DNA of 64,000 bases from Symplocastrum torsivum CPER-KK1 (lineage in GTDB: Bacteria > Cyanobacteriota > Cyanobacteriia > Cyanobacteriales > Coleofasciculaceae), in contig JAHHIF010000004.1 of the NCBI GenBank assembly GCA_019358875.1, positions 1 through 64,000 on the forward strand, written 5' to 3'. This document shows positions 38,218-46,723 of the stretch, piece by piece. Positions within the stretch are counted from its first letter, which is position 1. The number at the start of each line of letters is the position of its first letter. The position numbers and the translations under genes were made by a program. The notes beneath the pieces were generated by a model that had not been told where the DNA came from, made no database searches, and saw nothing but the letters and a program-made list of their open reading frames with translations.

Positions 38218-38290
38218 GATAGCGCAGGGGGACGCGATGCCTTCAGCGGTTCGCATTAGCGAAGCAGGGCGAAGCCCAGCGTCTATCGCA
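38218..38290. repeat. Complex palindromic repeat between ccmK1 and ccmL
   Basis: GATAG at the left pairs with CTATC at the right, with smaller inverted repeats inside (TTCGC/GCGAA, GGGC/GCCC, GACGC/GCGTC). It is GC-richer than the surroundings. Similar palindromes are scattered in cyanobacterial genomes. Confidence 0.45.
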
Positions 38291-38391
38291 CCCAGGCTTG
38301 GATGATCTGATGGATAAAACCTCATTAAGACAAAGAGATAACTATCCTTGTATCCTTGCATCCTTGCATCCAACCGAAAGGTGGAGAGTTC

Positions 38392-38694
38392 ATGCAAATT
38401 GCTAAAGTTCGCGGCACGGTTGTCAGTACTTATAAAGAACCAAGCTTGAGAGGTGTGAAATTCCTCTTATTGCAGTTCCTAGATGAGGAGGGACAGCTAC
38501 TGCCCAAATACGAAGTAGCAGCAGACACAGTCGGTGCGGGAATGGATGAATGGGTTCTTGTAACCATGGGCAGTGCAGCTCGCCAGGTTGCTGACAGTAA
38601 TACACGTCCCATAGATGCCATGGTAGTAGGGATTATCGACACAGTTAGTGTCGATAATCACGTTCTCTACAGCAAGAAAGATCAATATCGTTAG
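38392..38694 (+). CDS. ccmL: Carboxysome shell vertex protein CcmL
   Basis: A pentameric EutN/CcmL protein that caps the icosahedral vertices. It has exactly 100 residues, starts MQIAKVRGTVVSTYKEP and carries the family blocks GAGMDEWVLVTMGSAAR and DAMVVGIIDTV. The ATG at 38392 follows GGTGGAGAG. It sits between ccmK1 and ccmM, the usual order. Confidence 0.97.
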   Translation: MQIAKVRGTVVSTYKEPSLRGVKFLLLQFLDEEGQLLPKYEVAADTVGAGMDEWVLVTMGSAARQVADSNTRPIDAMVVGIIDTVSVDNHVLYSKKDQYR

Positions 38695-38885
38695 TGAGTT
38701 GCGGTAGTGGTAACGTTGGAAGGTTAGACGCGATCGCGTGCACCTGCTAAGACTTACCCAACGACAGTGGCTTAATCCGAAAATCGCCTTTACTTGGTGA
38801 GCCTTTGACCTTTCACCCCCTGCAACGCTCCAAGTTTGGAGCTTACGCTCGTGTATCGCTTTTTTAGATTAGGAGGAAGACATTT

Positions 38886-40637
38886 ATGGCAGTCCGTACT
38901 TACGCGGCTCCCCCGACCCCTTGGTCGAAAAGTTTGGCGGAACCACAAATTGATGAAACTGCCTATGTACATTCTTTTTCTAACATTATTGGGGATGTGT
39001 TTGTCGGTGCCAATGTAATGATTGCCCCTGGAACGTCAATTCGAGCCGATGAAGGTGGGTCGTTTTACATTAGTGCTGGTACAACGATTCAAGATGGTGT
39101 TGTCATTCACGGTCTTGAAGGTGGTCAAGTCGTTGGGGATGATCAGCAAAATTACGCAGTTTGGATCGGAAAGAATACTTCCATTACCCACATGACCCTG
39201 ATTCACGGGCCAGCTTACATCGGAGATGATTGCTTTATTGGCTTTCGCTCTACGGTGTTTAATGCCCGAATCGGCAATGGCTGTATCGTGATGATGCACG
39301 CTTTAGTTCAGGATGTGGAGATTCCCCCTGGCAAGTATGTGCCTTCAGGAGCACTGATTACCAGCCAGCATCTAGCGGACAGATTGCCAGATGTCCAGGA
39401 TGAGGATAGGCAGTTTGCTCAGCATATTGTGGTATGCAATGAGGCTTTGCGAACGGGTTATCAATGTGCTGAGGATGAAGCTTGTATTGCACCCATCCAC
39501 CAGGAAAATCGCCAGAAGTCTCACTCGAATGGCAAGGCACAAGGCGACAGCGTTGTTGTACCCAATGATTCCCCTGCCATAGGAAGTCATCTTAGTAGTT
39601 CTCATAAATCATATAGTTCCATGTCTTTGAGTACAGGATTAACCCCAGACGTTAAAACACAAGTTCGTCAACTGTTAGCTCAGGGTTACCGGATTGGTGC
39701 CGAGTATGCTGATGAACGCCGTTTCCGCACGAGTTCTTGGAAGAGTGCTTCGGTTCACTCCGAGCGAGAATCGGAAGTCCTTAGTGCCTTGGAAGCCACG
39801 CTAGCAGAACATGCTGGTGAATATGTGCGGTTGATTGGCATCGACCCTAAAGCGAAGAGGCGAGTCACTGAGGAAATTATCCAAAAACCCGGTGATAAGC
39901 CTGCAACCGTTGCAAGTACATCGACAGCTTCTCGTGCTAGCAACAGCACCCCACCATCTCGTGACTACAGCTCTACTTCTGGAGCAAGCACAGGTAATGG
40001 TATAGACCTTAAACAAAAGGTTCGTCAACTGTTAGCCCAAGGTTGCCGGATTGGTGCAGAGTACGCCGATGAGCGTCGCTTCCGCACGAGTTCCTGGAAG
40101 AGTGCTGCTTCAATACACTCAGAGCGGGATTCGGAAGTGGTTAAGGCGTTAGAAGCCTTGCTAGCAGAACATGCTGGTGAGTATGTCCGATTGATTGGCA
40201 TTGACCCTAAAGCAAAGCGGCGGGTTAGTGAGGAAATTATCCAAAAACCAGGTGACAAGGGGCAAGCTCAAGCTAGCAGACCATCCGCCGAATCAAATGG
40301 TAATGGAAGTGACTACTACCGCCCTAGCTACACATCAAAGACAGCAGAACCCTCAACACCTCAGAATGGCACATCCTTGAACCGCGACACGATTGAGCAG
40401 GTGCGTCAGCTGTTGTCTCAAGGCTACAAAATTGGCACAGAACATGCTGACAAACGCCGATTCCGCACCGGTTCTTGGCAAACCTGTAGCCCAATTGAAT
40501 CAAATCAGGTGTCAGATGTGATCAACGGCTTAGAAGGGTGCATGGCAGAGCATAGTAATGAATATGTGCGGCTAATTGGTATTGATACCAAGGCAAAGCG
40601 GCGCGTCCTAGAGACGATTATTCAACAGCCTAGCTAG
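38886..40637 (+). CDS. ccmM: Carboxysome scaffold and gamma carbonic anhydrase CcmM
   Basis: Organises Rubisco inside the beta-carboxysome. Of its 583 residues, 1-210 form a left-handed beta-helix gamma-CA domain with zinc ligands His75, His102 and His107, and cysteines Cys194 and Cys200, which form the activating disulfide in Thermosynechococcus CcmM. So enzyme activity is likely. Then three Rubisco-small-subunit-like (SSUL) modules follow (about 252-338, 376-462, 498-582), each with RRFRT(S/G)SW and EYVRLIGID, joined by Ser/Thr-rich linkers. Modules 1 and 2 are nearly identical. An in-frame ATG at 39621 (Met246) could start the short scaffold form. AGGAGG precedes the main start. Confidence 0.97.
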   Translation: MAVRTYAAPPTPWSKSLAEPQIDETAYVHSFSNIIGDVFVGANVMIAPGTSIRADEGGSFYISAGTTIQDGVVIHGLEGGQVVGDDQQNYAVWIGKNTSITHMTLIHGPAYIGDDCFIGFRSTVFNARIGNGCIVMMHALVQDVEIPPGKYVPSGALITSQHLADRLPDVQDEDRQFAQHIVVCNEALRTGYQCAEDEACIAPIHQENRQKSHSNGKAQGDSVVVPNDSPAIGSHLSSSHKSYSSMSLSTGLTPDVKTQVRQLLAQGYRIGAEYADERRFRTSSWKSASVHSERESEVLSALEATLAEHAGEYVRLIGIDPKAKRRVTEEIIQKPGDKPATVASTSTASRASNSTPPSRDYSSTSGASTGNGIDLKQKVRQLLAQGCRIGAEYADERRFRTSSWKSAASIHSERDSEVVKALEALLAEHAGEYVRLIGIDPKAKRRVSEEIIQKPGDKGQAQASRPSAESNGNGSDYYRPSYTSKTAEPSTPQNGTSLNRDTIEQVRQLLSQGYKIGTEHADKRRFRTGSWQTCSPIESNQVSDVINGLEGCMAEHSNEYVRLIGIDTKAKRRVLETIIQQPS

Positions 40638-40754
40638 AGAGTTTTTAGGGTTGAGTTGTTAGACGAGTATCTTCCTCTAACCAGGTGTAAAGAGGCGATC
40701 GCCTTTTCTCAGCTCACCCTAAATTCTACAAAAATCAACAAGACGTAGTGTAAT

Positions 40755-40785
40755 GGGGCGCGATAGTGTTTATTTATCGCGTCTC
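40755..40785 (+). other. Hairpin between ccmM and ccmN
   Basis: GGGGCGCGATA (40755-40765) pairs with TATCGCGTCTC (40775-40785); the inner seven pairs are perfect and the outer four include G-U pairs. It lies 57 bases before ccmN. It may be a processing site or attenuator that sets CcmN below CcmM. Confidence 0.45.
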
Positions 40786-40841
40786 TAGAACTCCTAACGG
40801 TTTAAAAATTCCCAGTTGCTATAATCGCGGTTCTAATTAGA

Positions 40842-41462
40842 ATGCATTTGCCGACACTATCATTGATTAATAACTCTCATGTCTATGTGGAAGGCGATGT
40901 GTCTATTGATGCTAGTGCTGCGATCGCACCTGGGGTAATTTTACGAGCTGCCCCAGACAGCAAGATTATCATTGGCTCAGGGGTTTGCATTGGCATGGGT
41001 TCAATCCTACATGCTTACCAAGGTTCTCTGGAAATCGGCGCAGGTGTGAATTTGGGAGCAGGGGTTCTGGTTATTGGCAACGGCAAAATTGGGGTAAATG
41101 CCTGTATTGGAGCTGCAACAACAATTTGGAACAGTTCTGTTGAACCGGGGCAAGTAGTGCCCGGTTGCTCTGTAATCGGAAAGCAGGGGCGTCAAGTCAC
41201 GGATGTCTCCTCGGCAGCTACTAGCCCGGTTCCTGTTCATCCTCCAGAGACACCTGACGTTGCTCCACCTAATGGGCAAGTTCCGCCTACCAAAGCTGTT
41301 TCCTCTCCCAGTACCACCGACAAAGATTCCCCAACCGAGCCGCAGGCAGCGCCCAACTCAGAGGCTGGCACATCCGTTTATGGACAAGGTAACCTGAACC
41401 GTCTCCTAAAAACTCTCTTCCCCTACGATCAATCTCTCAACCGTCCGCCTGAGGACGGTTAG
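40842..41462 (+). CDS. ccmN: Carboxysome assembly protein CcmN
   Basis: Bridges the CcmM-Rubisco core to the shell. The 206 residues begin with hexapeptide repeats forming a beta-helix (about 15-115; VYVEGDVSIDASAAIAPGVIL and following), then a proline/serine/threonine-rich linker, and end in the encapsulation peptide GQGNLNRLLKTLFPYDQSLN that binds CcmK. The start is an ATG. It follows ccmM by about 200 bases, more than the other spacers, with a hairpin in between. Confidence 0.94.
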   Translation: MHLPTLSLINNSHVYVEGDVSIDASAAIAPGVILRAAPDSKIIIGSGVCIGMGSILHAYQGSLEIGAGVNLGAGVLVIGNGKIGVNACIGAATTIWNSSVEPGQVVPGCSVIGKQGRQVTDVSSAATSPVPVHPPETPDVAPPNGQVPPTKAVSSPSTTDKDSPTEPQAAPNSEAGTSVYGQGNLNRLLKTLFPYDQSLNRPPEDG

Positions 41463-41466
41463 ATAG

Positions 41467-41536
41467 ATTAGTTGTTAGTTTTTAGTTGTGAGTTTCTAGA
41501 CTTGATAATAACCAACAGCTAACAGCCAACAACTAA
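41467..41536. repeat. Heptad repeat with inverted half between ccmN and ccmO
   Basis: TTAGTTG/TTAGTTT units are followed by CCAACAGCTAACAGCCAACA, able to pair. It is the same family as the cpc spacers. Confidence 0.65.
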
Positions 41537-41551
41537 ATGGAGATTCTATCT

Positions 41552-42355
41552 ATGGAGTTCTATAAAAATGGTATTGCCCCGCAAAACTCGGTAATTCAAC
41601 GTGATGTGTATGGCGATCGATCTGGTGAACGTCGCCCAAACCAAACCTCTTTAGGCTTGGTTTCCACTTTGAGTTTTCCGACTATTGTCAGTACAGCAGA
41701 TGCAATGCTCAAAGCATCGGGTGTCACACTCGTTGGGTACGAAAAAATCGGCAGTGGTCAGTGTACCGCAATTGTTCGAGGCTCGATCGCGGAAGTCCGG
41801 ATTGCTGTTGAAGCTGGTGTTCAGCACGCACAACAAGAAGGTCAATTCCTTTCCTCAACCGTTATTCCTCGACCGTTCCCTAACCTTGAAGTTATTTTCC
41901 CCATCGGCTCTCATCTGCTTGAGCAGGCTCGACAGCAGGATGACACTCGCGTGAGTAACCAGTCGATCGGTCTTTTGGAAACACGTGGCTTTCCGGCTAT
42001 GGTGGGAGCTGCCGATGCCATGCTCAAATCCGCCGATATCCAGCTAACTGCCTACGAAACAATTGGGGACGGTTTATGTACCGCCATTATTCGAGGTGCG
42101 GTTGCTGATGTTGCAATGGCTCTACAAGTAGGGATTAGCGAAGCGCAGAGGATTGGTGAGTTGGTAGCGGTTACCGTAATTTCTCGCCCACTAGAGGACT
42201 TAGAGAGAAGCCTGCCAGTAGCTAGTTGCCTAATTGAGGAGCAACCTCAGCCTCTAATGCTACCTGTTAATGTCAAAGAGACTGAAAAAGAGTTGGTAGA
42301 ACTGCCACTGCCAGCGTTAGAAAAGCTACAAATGCCTTTAAAAAAAGAGCCATAA
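41552..42355 (+). CDS. ccmO: Carboxysome tandem-BMC shell protein CcmO
   Basis: A shell protein with two fused BMC domains, forming pseudo-hexameric trimers. Domain 1 is at about 33-115 (SLGLVSTLSFPTIVSTADAML, YEKIGSGQCTAIVRG), domain 2 at about 135-215 (SIGLLETRGFPAMVGAADAML, YETIGDGLCTAIIRG), followed by an acidic tail. The ATG at 41552 has GGAG nine bases upstream; an ATG at 41537 is also in frame but is preceded only by repeat sequence. In some cyanobacteria ccmO is remote; here it closes the operon. Confidence 0.93.
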   Translation: MEFYKNGIAPQNSVIQRDVYGDRSGERRPNQTSLGLVSTLSFPTIVSTADAMLKASGVTLVGYEKIGSGQCTAIVRGSIAEVRIAVEAGVQHAQQEGQFLSSTVIPRPFPNLEVIFPIGSHLLEQARQQDDTRVSNQSIGLLETRGFPAMVGAADAMLKSADIQLTAYETIGDGLCTAIIRGAVADVAMALQVGISEAQRIGELVAVTVISRPLEDLERSLPVASCLIEEQPQPLMLPVNVKETEKELVELPLPALEKLQMPLKKEP

Positions 42356-42678
42356 ATAGTTAATGATATGACCTTCAAATGCTGGCAACCCAACTTACTA
42401 TCATTACTGAAAATTTTCTTCCATTAATCTCTACCCTAGAGGAAAGCATTGCACAGTAAGAAAGCAGATGAGGGTTTGTGTTTACCTGCAAATTACAGGA
42501 TGCCAGGATTTTATAATACCCAAATCTACAACCGGTAAACTGTGCAACGCTGGATGGAAGGAAGACTGTCACTTGTTCCAGTTCTCTGAAATGATAACCT
42601 GGAATTTTTATAGGAAAAAACATTGTTTCCAATGGAAATAATAGAATAGAGTCTATAAGAAGTTAAGGAGAAGTAGCG
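42356..42678. other. Intergenic region ccmO / LysR regulator
   Basis: A 323-base spacer with no ORF of note. It contains the inverted repeat at 42622-42642 and, just before the regulator, TTAAGGAG. Nothing else was recognised. Confidence 0.5.
42622..42642. promoter_or_regulatory. Inverted repeat, candidate LysR operator
   Basis: ATTGTTTCC-AAT-GGAAATAAT is a 9-base inverted repeat with one mismatch, centred 47 bases before the regulator's start codon. LysR-type genes commonly autoregulate through such sites; function is inferred. Confidence 0.4.
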
Positions 42679-43707
42679 TTGAAGCAAGCTACGCTGCACC
42701 AACTGAAGGTATTTGAAGCGGTGGCTCGACATAATAGTTTTACACGAGCCGCAGAGGAACTATTTCTTACCCAACCCACGGTTTCTATGCAGGTCAAGCA
42801 ACTGACGAAAGCCGTGGGTATGCCCCTATTTGACCAGGTAGGTAAGCGTTTGTCCCTTACCCAAGCTGGAGAGGAACTTTTGAAGACGTGCCGAGAAGTC
42901 TTTGAGAATTTAGACCAGTTTGAGATGACTGTAGCCAATCTCAAAGGTCTAAAGCAGGGACGGTTACGTCTTGGCGTGATTACAACAGCCAAATATTTTG
43001 TCCCTCGTTTATTAGGCCCTTTTTGCAAGCGTTATCCGGGAATTGATATTTCCCTTCAGGTCACCAACCATGAGCATATACTCAATCGCTTGAGTGAGAA
43101 TTTGGACGACCTATATGTCATGAGTCAACTACCGGAGAGTGTTGAAATTACCTGTCAGCCAATCTTAGAAAATCCCCTAGTTGTCGTAGCCCCCGCTGTT
43201 CATCCTTTGGTTCATGAGAAAAATATCTCACTTGAACGTTTGGCGGCTGAGCCATTTATTATGAGAGAACCTGGTTCAGGGACGCGCAAATCTGTACAAA
43301 GCCTTTTCGATGAGCATAAGATTTTGCTGAAAGTGCGTCTTGACTTAGGGAGTAATGAAGCGATTAAACAAGCGATCGCAGGTGGCTTAGGAATTTCCAT
43401 ATTATCAGCCCACACTTTAGCGCTTGAAGGGCAGGACAGCCAGCTAGCCGTTTTGGATGTCGAGAAATTTCCAATTGAACGCTACTGGTACGCTGTGTAC
43501 CCAAGTGGTAAACAACTATCTATCGTCGCTCGTACTTTTCTTGAGTATCTCTTAACGGAAGGAAGGCAAGTTACTGAGAGGACAGCCGCTCAAAACGCTT
43601 TAGGTTTAGCGGCGCTGCACTTCAACACCACACCTAATGCTGAAAACAGCACAAACCGTCCGGCTGACTATCCTTCGATAAATTCGCTCCCAACCCCTTT
43701 AGAATAA
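42679..43707 (+). CDS. LysR-type regulator of the CmpR/NdhR (CbbR) group
   Basis: A 342-residue LysR regulator. The N-terminal winged helix (LHQLKVFEAVARHNSFTRAAEELFLTQPTVSMQVKQL) and the effector domain resemble cyanobacterial CmpR, NdhR/CcmR and CbbR proteins, which sense photorespiratory metabolites and control bicarbonate and CO2 uptake. The position at the end of the ccm cluster supports a role in carbon acclimation. The start is an unusual TTG at 42679 with AAGGAG nine bases upstream; the next in-frame ATG would cut off the HTH. A Thr/Asn-rich tail follows the effector domain. Confidence 0.87.
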   Translation: MKQATLHQLKVFEAVARHNSFTRAAEELFLTQPTVSMQVKQLTKAVGMPLFDQVGKRLSLTQAGEELLKTCREVFENLDQFEMTVANLKGLKQGRLRLGVITTAKYFVPRLLGPFCKRYPGIDISLQVTNHEHILNRLSENLDDLYVMSQLPESVEITCQPILENPLVVVAPAVHPLVHEKNISLERLAAEPFIMREPGSGTRKSVQSLFDEHKILLKVRLDLGSNEAIKQAIAGGLGISILSAHTLALEGQDSQLAVLDVEKFPIERYWYAVYPSGKQLSIVARTFLEYLLTEGRQVTERTAAQNALGLAALHFNTTPNAENSTNRPADYPSINSLPTPLE

Positions 43708-43866
43708 TTTCTAGACGGGGATTGGGTGAAGACTCGCATTGGGTAATCTTAGGGTGAGAAGGAAGTAGAGTACTTCCTCTATGTGGGGACTGGGCAAGAA
43801 TTCTTATCGAAATTCAGTAGGGGCAAGCCCCATTTGATTCGTCCCAATCCCCAATCAACAACAGAT

Positions 43867-45045
43867 TTAATCTTGTGGGGCAGGCATCTCGCCTGTCCTG
43901 CCAGGTGATGACTCAGTAACATTAGAATAATTACGCTGAAGACTACGGGGGTCGAGTGCGTCACGCAGTCCATCTCCCAGCAAATTAAATGCCAACACCG
44001 TCAGGACAATTAACACTGCCGGTGGCCAAATTAACCAAGGCTGTAGCACCAAAATCGAAGCATTCGTTGCTAGCGACAGGAGATTTCCCCAAGAGGGGTC
44101 AGGTTGCTGAATTCCCAACCCAATCAAGCTCAGTACCGCTTCTGCGCCGATGTAGCTAGGCACTGCGAGGGTAGCTGAGATAATCACGTAAGTTGCAGTC
44201 TGGGGCAGAACATGGCGAATAATGATGTATAAGGGTTTGCCACCCATCGCTCGTGAGGCTTGAACAAATTCGCGTTCTTTGATAGACAGCACTTGTCCGC
44301 GAATTACCCGTGCTAAACCTGCCCAACCAATCAACGAGGTAATCAAAACAATTAATAAAAACCGTTGGGCACTTGTTAGTCCTGGTGGTAGCACCGCAGC
44401 AAGGGCAACCAGTAGATAAATGCCCGGAATCGTCATTAAGACTTCTACCAGACGCATCAAAATAGCGTCTATCCAGCCCCCGAAATAGCCAGCAATTCCG
44501 CCAATTAATAAACCCAAGGGGAAAGAGATCGCAACTCCCACTAGACCAATACTGAGGCTAATGCGACCGCCATGCACGAGACGGGTAAACTGGTCGCGCC
44601 CCTGCTCATCGGTACCTAATAAATTAATTTTGCCTTCACCAACAGTTCCGAATAAATGAAGGTTTGAGGGAATGCCTGGAAATACATCGACTTCCTCAAA
44701 TTTTTGTCCAATCGGTAGACGAATCTGGAACAGTTGATAGGCTGGTCCTTTGACAAAAAAGCGTAGTGGTGAGGGCTTAGAGCGATCAACAAACAATTTG
44801 CGATCGCCTGTTTCTAAATCTGTTGGTCCTTGAGTTGTGGGATAGACGTGTGGGCCAATAAATTGTCCCTCTTGGTTACGCCAGTAAATTGGGGTAGGTG
44901 GCAGCAGCGAACCATTCGGCTGCGAGGCATAGGCATCATAGGGGGCAACAAAATCAGCCGCGATGACAGCGACATAAAAAATTAATAGTAACAATGCCCC
45001 AAGACGAGCAAGTGGGTTCTTTTTAAGTTTCTGCCACCAATTCAT
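43867..45045 (-). CDS. ABC transporter permease, OppC/DppC family
   Basis: Membrane permease of a peptide/nickel-type ABC importer. The 392 residues have one N-terminal helix (about 15-32), a long periplasmic insert (about 35-165), then a five-helix permease domain with the EAA coupling loop (EFVQASRAMGGKPLYIIIRHVLPQ) and the C-terminal ILVVLAFNLLGDGLRDALDPR pattern. The insert is longer than in enteric OppC but common in cyanobacteria. No OppB, binding protein or ATPase gene is nearby, so the rest of the transporter is encoded elsewhere. Confidence 0.88.
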   Translation of the reverse strand: MNWWQKLKKNPLARLGALLLLIFYVAVIAADFVAPYDAYASQPNGSLLPPTPIYWRNQEGQFIGPHVYPTTQGPTDLETGDRKLFVDRSKPSPLRFFVKGPAYQLFQIRLPIGQKFEEVDVFPGIPSNLHLFGTVGEGKINLLGTDEQGRDQFTRLVHGGRISLSIGLVGVAISFPLGLLIGGIAGYFGGWIDAILMRLVEVLMTIPGIYLLVALAAVLPPGLTSAQRFLLIVLITSLIGWAGLARVIRGQVLSIKEREFVQASRAMGGKPLYIIIRHVLPQTATYVIISATLAVPSYIGAEAVLSLIGLGIQQPDPSWGNLLSLATNASILVLQPWLIWPPAVLIVLTVLAFNLLGDGLRDALDPRSLQRNYSNVTESSPGRTGEMPAPQD

Positions 45046-45058
45046 GCGTGTTAAGTCG

Positions 45059-45934
45059 TTATGAGTGAACCTTTTGTGCTAACTGCCGATGTTCCTCTTC
45101 TTGTTTCTCGTGTTCAATGACAAACACATTGGAGTAGAGGTTGGCAATAATCTGCTTGCCCTGTTGCGTCAACTCCAGGTATCGCAGTGCCCCTTGGATA
45201 TAAGGATAGACTCCAGTCCAGTAGAACTTAGAATAGTTCCGTCGTACATCTCCAGGATGCCTGTATCCTAAAGCTTTATTAACGCCAGTTTCTTCAAATT
45301 CATAGTACAGCGCACTAATCTTTTTAAGATAGCGTGGGTCACTCAACTGACCAATCAAATCAGAAGCGCGAATCAAGCCAGGGAAGCCTGATGTATCTTG
45401 ATGGTCTCCTTCTTTCGGCACCGGAAAGCGGGTTAGTTCAATACTGCGCTTAATGAATTCTGCGTCAATTAGTTTGTGACCACCAAACCGCTCATCAATA
45501 AATAATTTTGCTCGATCTACATGGTATGCCGTGAGGGCAGCATCCGAAGCTCCCAAAGGCAGATGAACCATTTCGCCATTTTGACCCGTGGCATAAAGTC
45601 GTTCCGTTTCGCGATCGCTACGACACACTCCCTTAACATAGCCAATGTCATGGCATACCAGGGAGATGATAAAGTGCAGCCAGTCATCCGGTGTCACCCC
45701 ACCCTCACGGATCTGCTTGCCCCGTAAAATCTCTTGCCCTACCAAAGCAACGAGGATTGAGTGTTCGACATTGTGATACAGGGCATCGCTATTAGCAATA
45801 TTTTCCATTGCCATGCTCCCTGCCCAAGCAATAATATCCTCATGGTCTGTCTTCAGTCCCCCGTAAGTCCGGCGGTAGCCTTCTCGAAGTTTTTGAACAA
45901 AGACATTAATTAAAATCTCAGTTGCGTTAAACAT
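45059..45934 (-). CDS. HD-domain phosphohydrolase
   Basis: A soluble protein of about 291 residues with an HD metal-dependent phosphohydrolase domain. Likely metal ligands are His in YHNVEHSI and the His-Asp pair in LVCHDIGYVKG. I choose the ATG at 45934 (MFNATEILINVFVQKL); the open frame extends to 46021. Close relatives occur throughout cyanobacteria, with an unknown nucleotide substrate. It ends 13 bases before the permease gene's start on the same strand and may be transcribed with it. Confidence 0.82.
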   Translation of the reverse strand: MFNATEILINVFVQKLREGYRRTYGGLKTDHEDIIAWAGSMAMENIANSDALYHNVEHSILVALVGQEILRGKQIREGGVTPDDWLHFIISLVCHDIGYVKGVCRSDRETERLYATGQNGEMVHLPLGASDAALTAYHVDRAKLFIDERFGGHKLIDAEFIKRSIELTRFPVPKEGDHQDTSGFPGLIRASDLIGQLSDPRYLKKISALYYEFEETGVNKALGYRHPGDVRRNYSKFYWTGVYPYIQGALRYLELTQQGKQIIANLYSNVFVIEHEKQEEEHRQLAQKVHS

Positions 45935-46457
45935 CCTTAGTAATCGCTCGTACTGAGTGCAATGTATATAGGGCTTGGCTGAACTGTAGTAACCATTTGG
46001 GAGAAGCCTTTGGCTACGCAAGACCTCTTTCCCTCAATTGTTTTTTGGTGAATACACCAAAGCATCAAGGGGATGAGCTTAACTTTAGACCTTATCGGCA
46101 CTGAATGGTGACAACGTCTCTACACCTTACAGGATGCAATAAAATTTTGCTGATTGCTTGATGGGGCATCACGAGGCTTCGTGTTTTGCATCACAGACCC
46201 TAGCTTGAGTAGTCAACTAAGCTTTCAACGCTAGTACACATAATAGTTTTGACAAAGCTTACAAAATAATTAAATATTAATAACCCTTGTCAATCCATCG
46301 TTGGCTAAAGACTTGGCGTGTAATCCTGCTTAGCCTCATTCGGTATCTAAAGTTAAGAAAACTTATTACTCATCAGTCATCAATCCGCTTTAGTAAGTCA
46401 ACGCTTAGTTTCTAAATCGTCATATAATAGTAGGCGGCTTCATATCGGGAATCACTT
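45935..46457. other. Intergenic region before the tRNA
   Basis: About 520 AT-rich bases with no ORF. Near its end lies the tRNA promoter element at 46433. Nothing else was recognised. Confidence 0.5.
46433..46438 (+). promoter_or_regulatory. -10 box of tRNA-Gly promoter
   Basis: A perfect TATAAT lies 19 bases before the mature tRNA. No convincing -35 was found at the expected distance, so only the -10 is called. Confidence 0.5.
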
Positions 46458-46529
46458 GCGGGTGTAGTTCAGTGGTAGAACGTCAGCTTCCCAAGCTGAA
46501 TGTCGTCGGTTCGAGTCCGATCATCCGCT
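46458..46529 (+). tRNA. tRNA-Gly, anticodon CCC
   Basis: A full cloverleaf. The acceptor stem GCGGGTG pairs with CATCCGC (one G-U), the D arm is GTTCAGTGGTAGAAC, the anticodon stem TCAGC/GCTGA encloses the loop TTCCCAA with anticodon CCC (46490-46492), and the T arm is GTCGGTTCGAGTCCGAT. The 3' CCA is not encoded. It reads GGG codons. Confidence 0.95.
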
Positions 46530-46723
46530 TCAAAAATGTACAGTGACTAATTAATTTTCATCGGTGACAGATTGTTGTCATCGAGGCTTTCAGTTATATA
46601 GCCACTAAAGTTTGGGTATGAATTTGGGTATTGATATTGAACTTTTATAATGATCGCCTTTTTTTGACGGAGGTGCGATCGCTTTGTGTTGCCTGCAACG
46701 CCACTTAGTCTTCTTCTCTCGAT

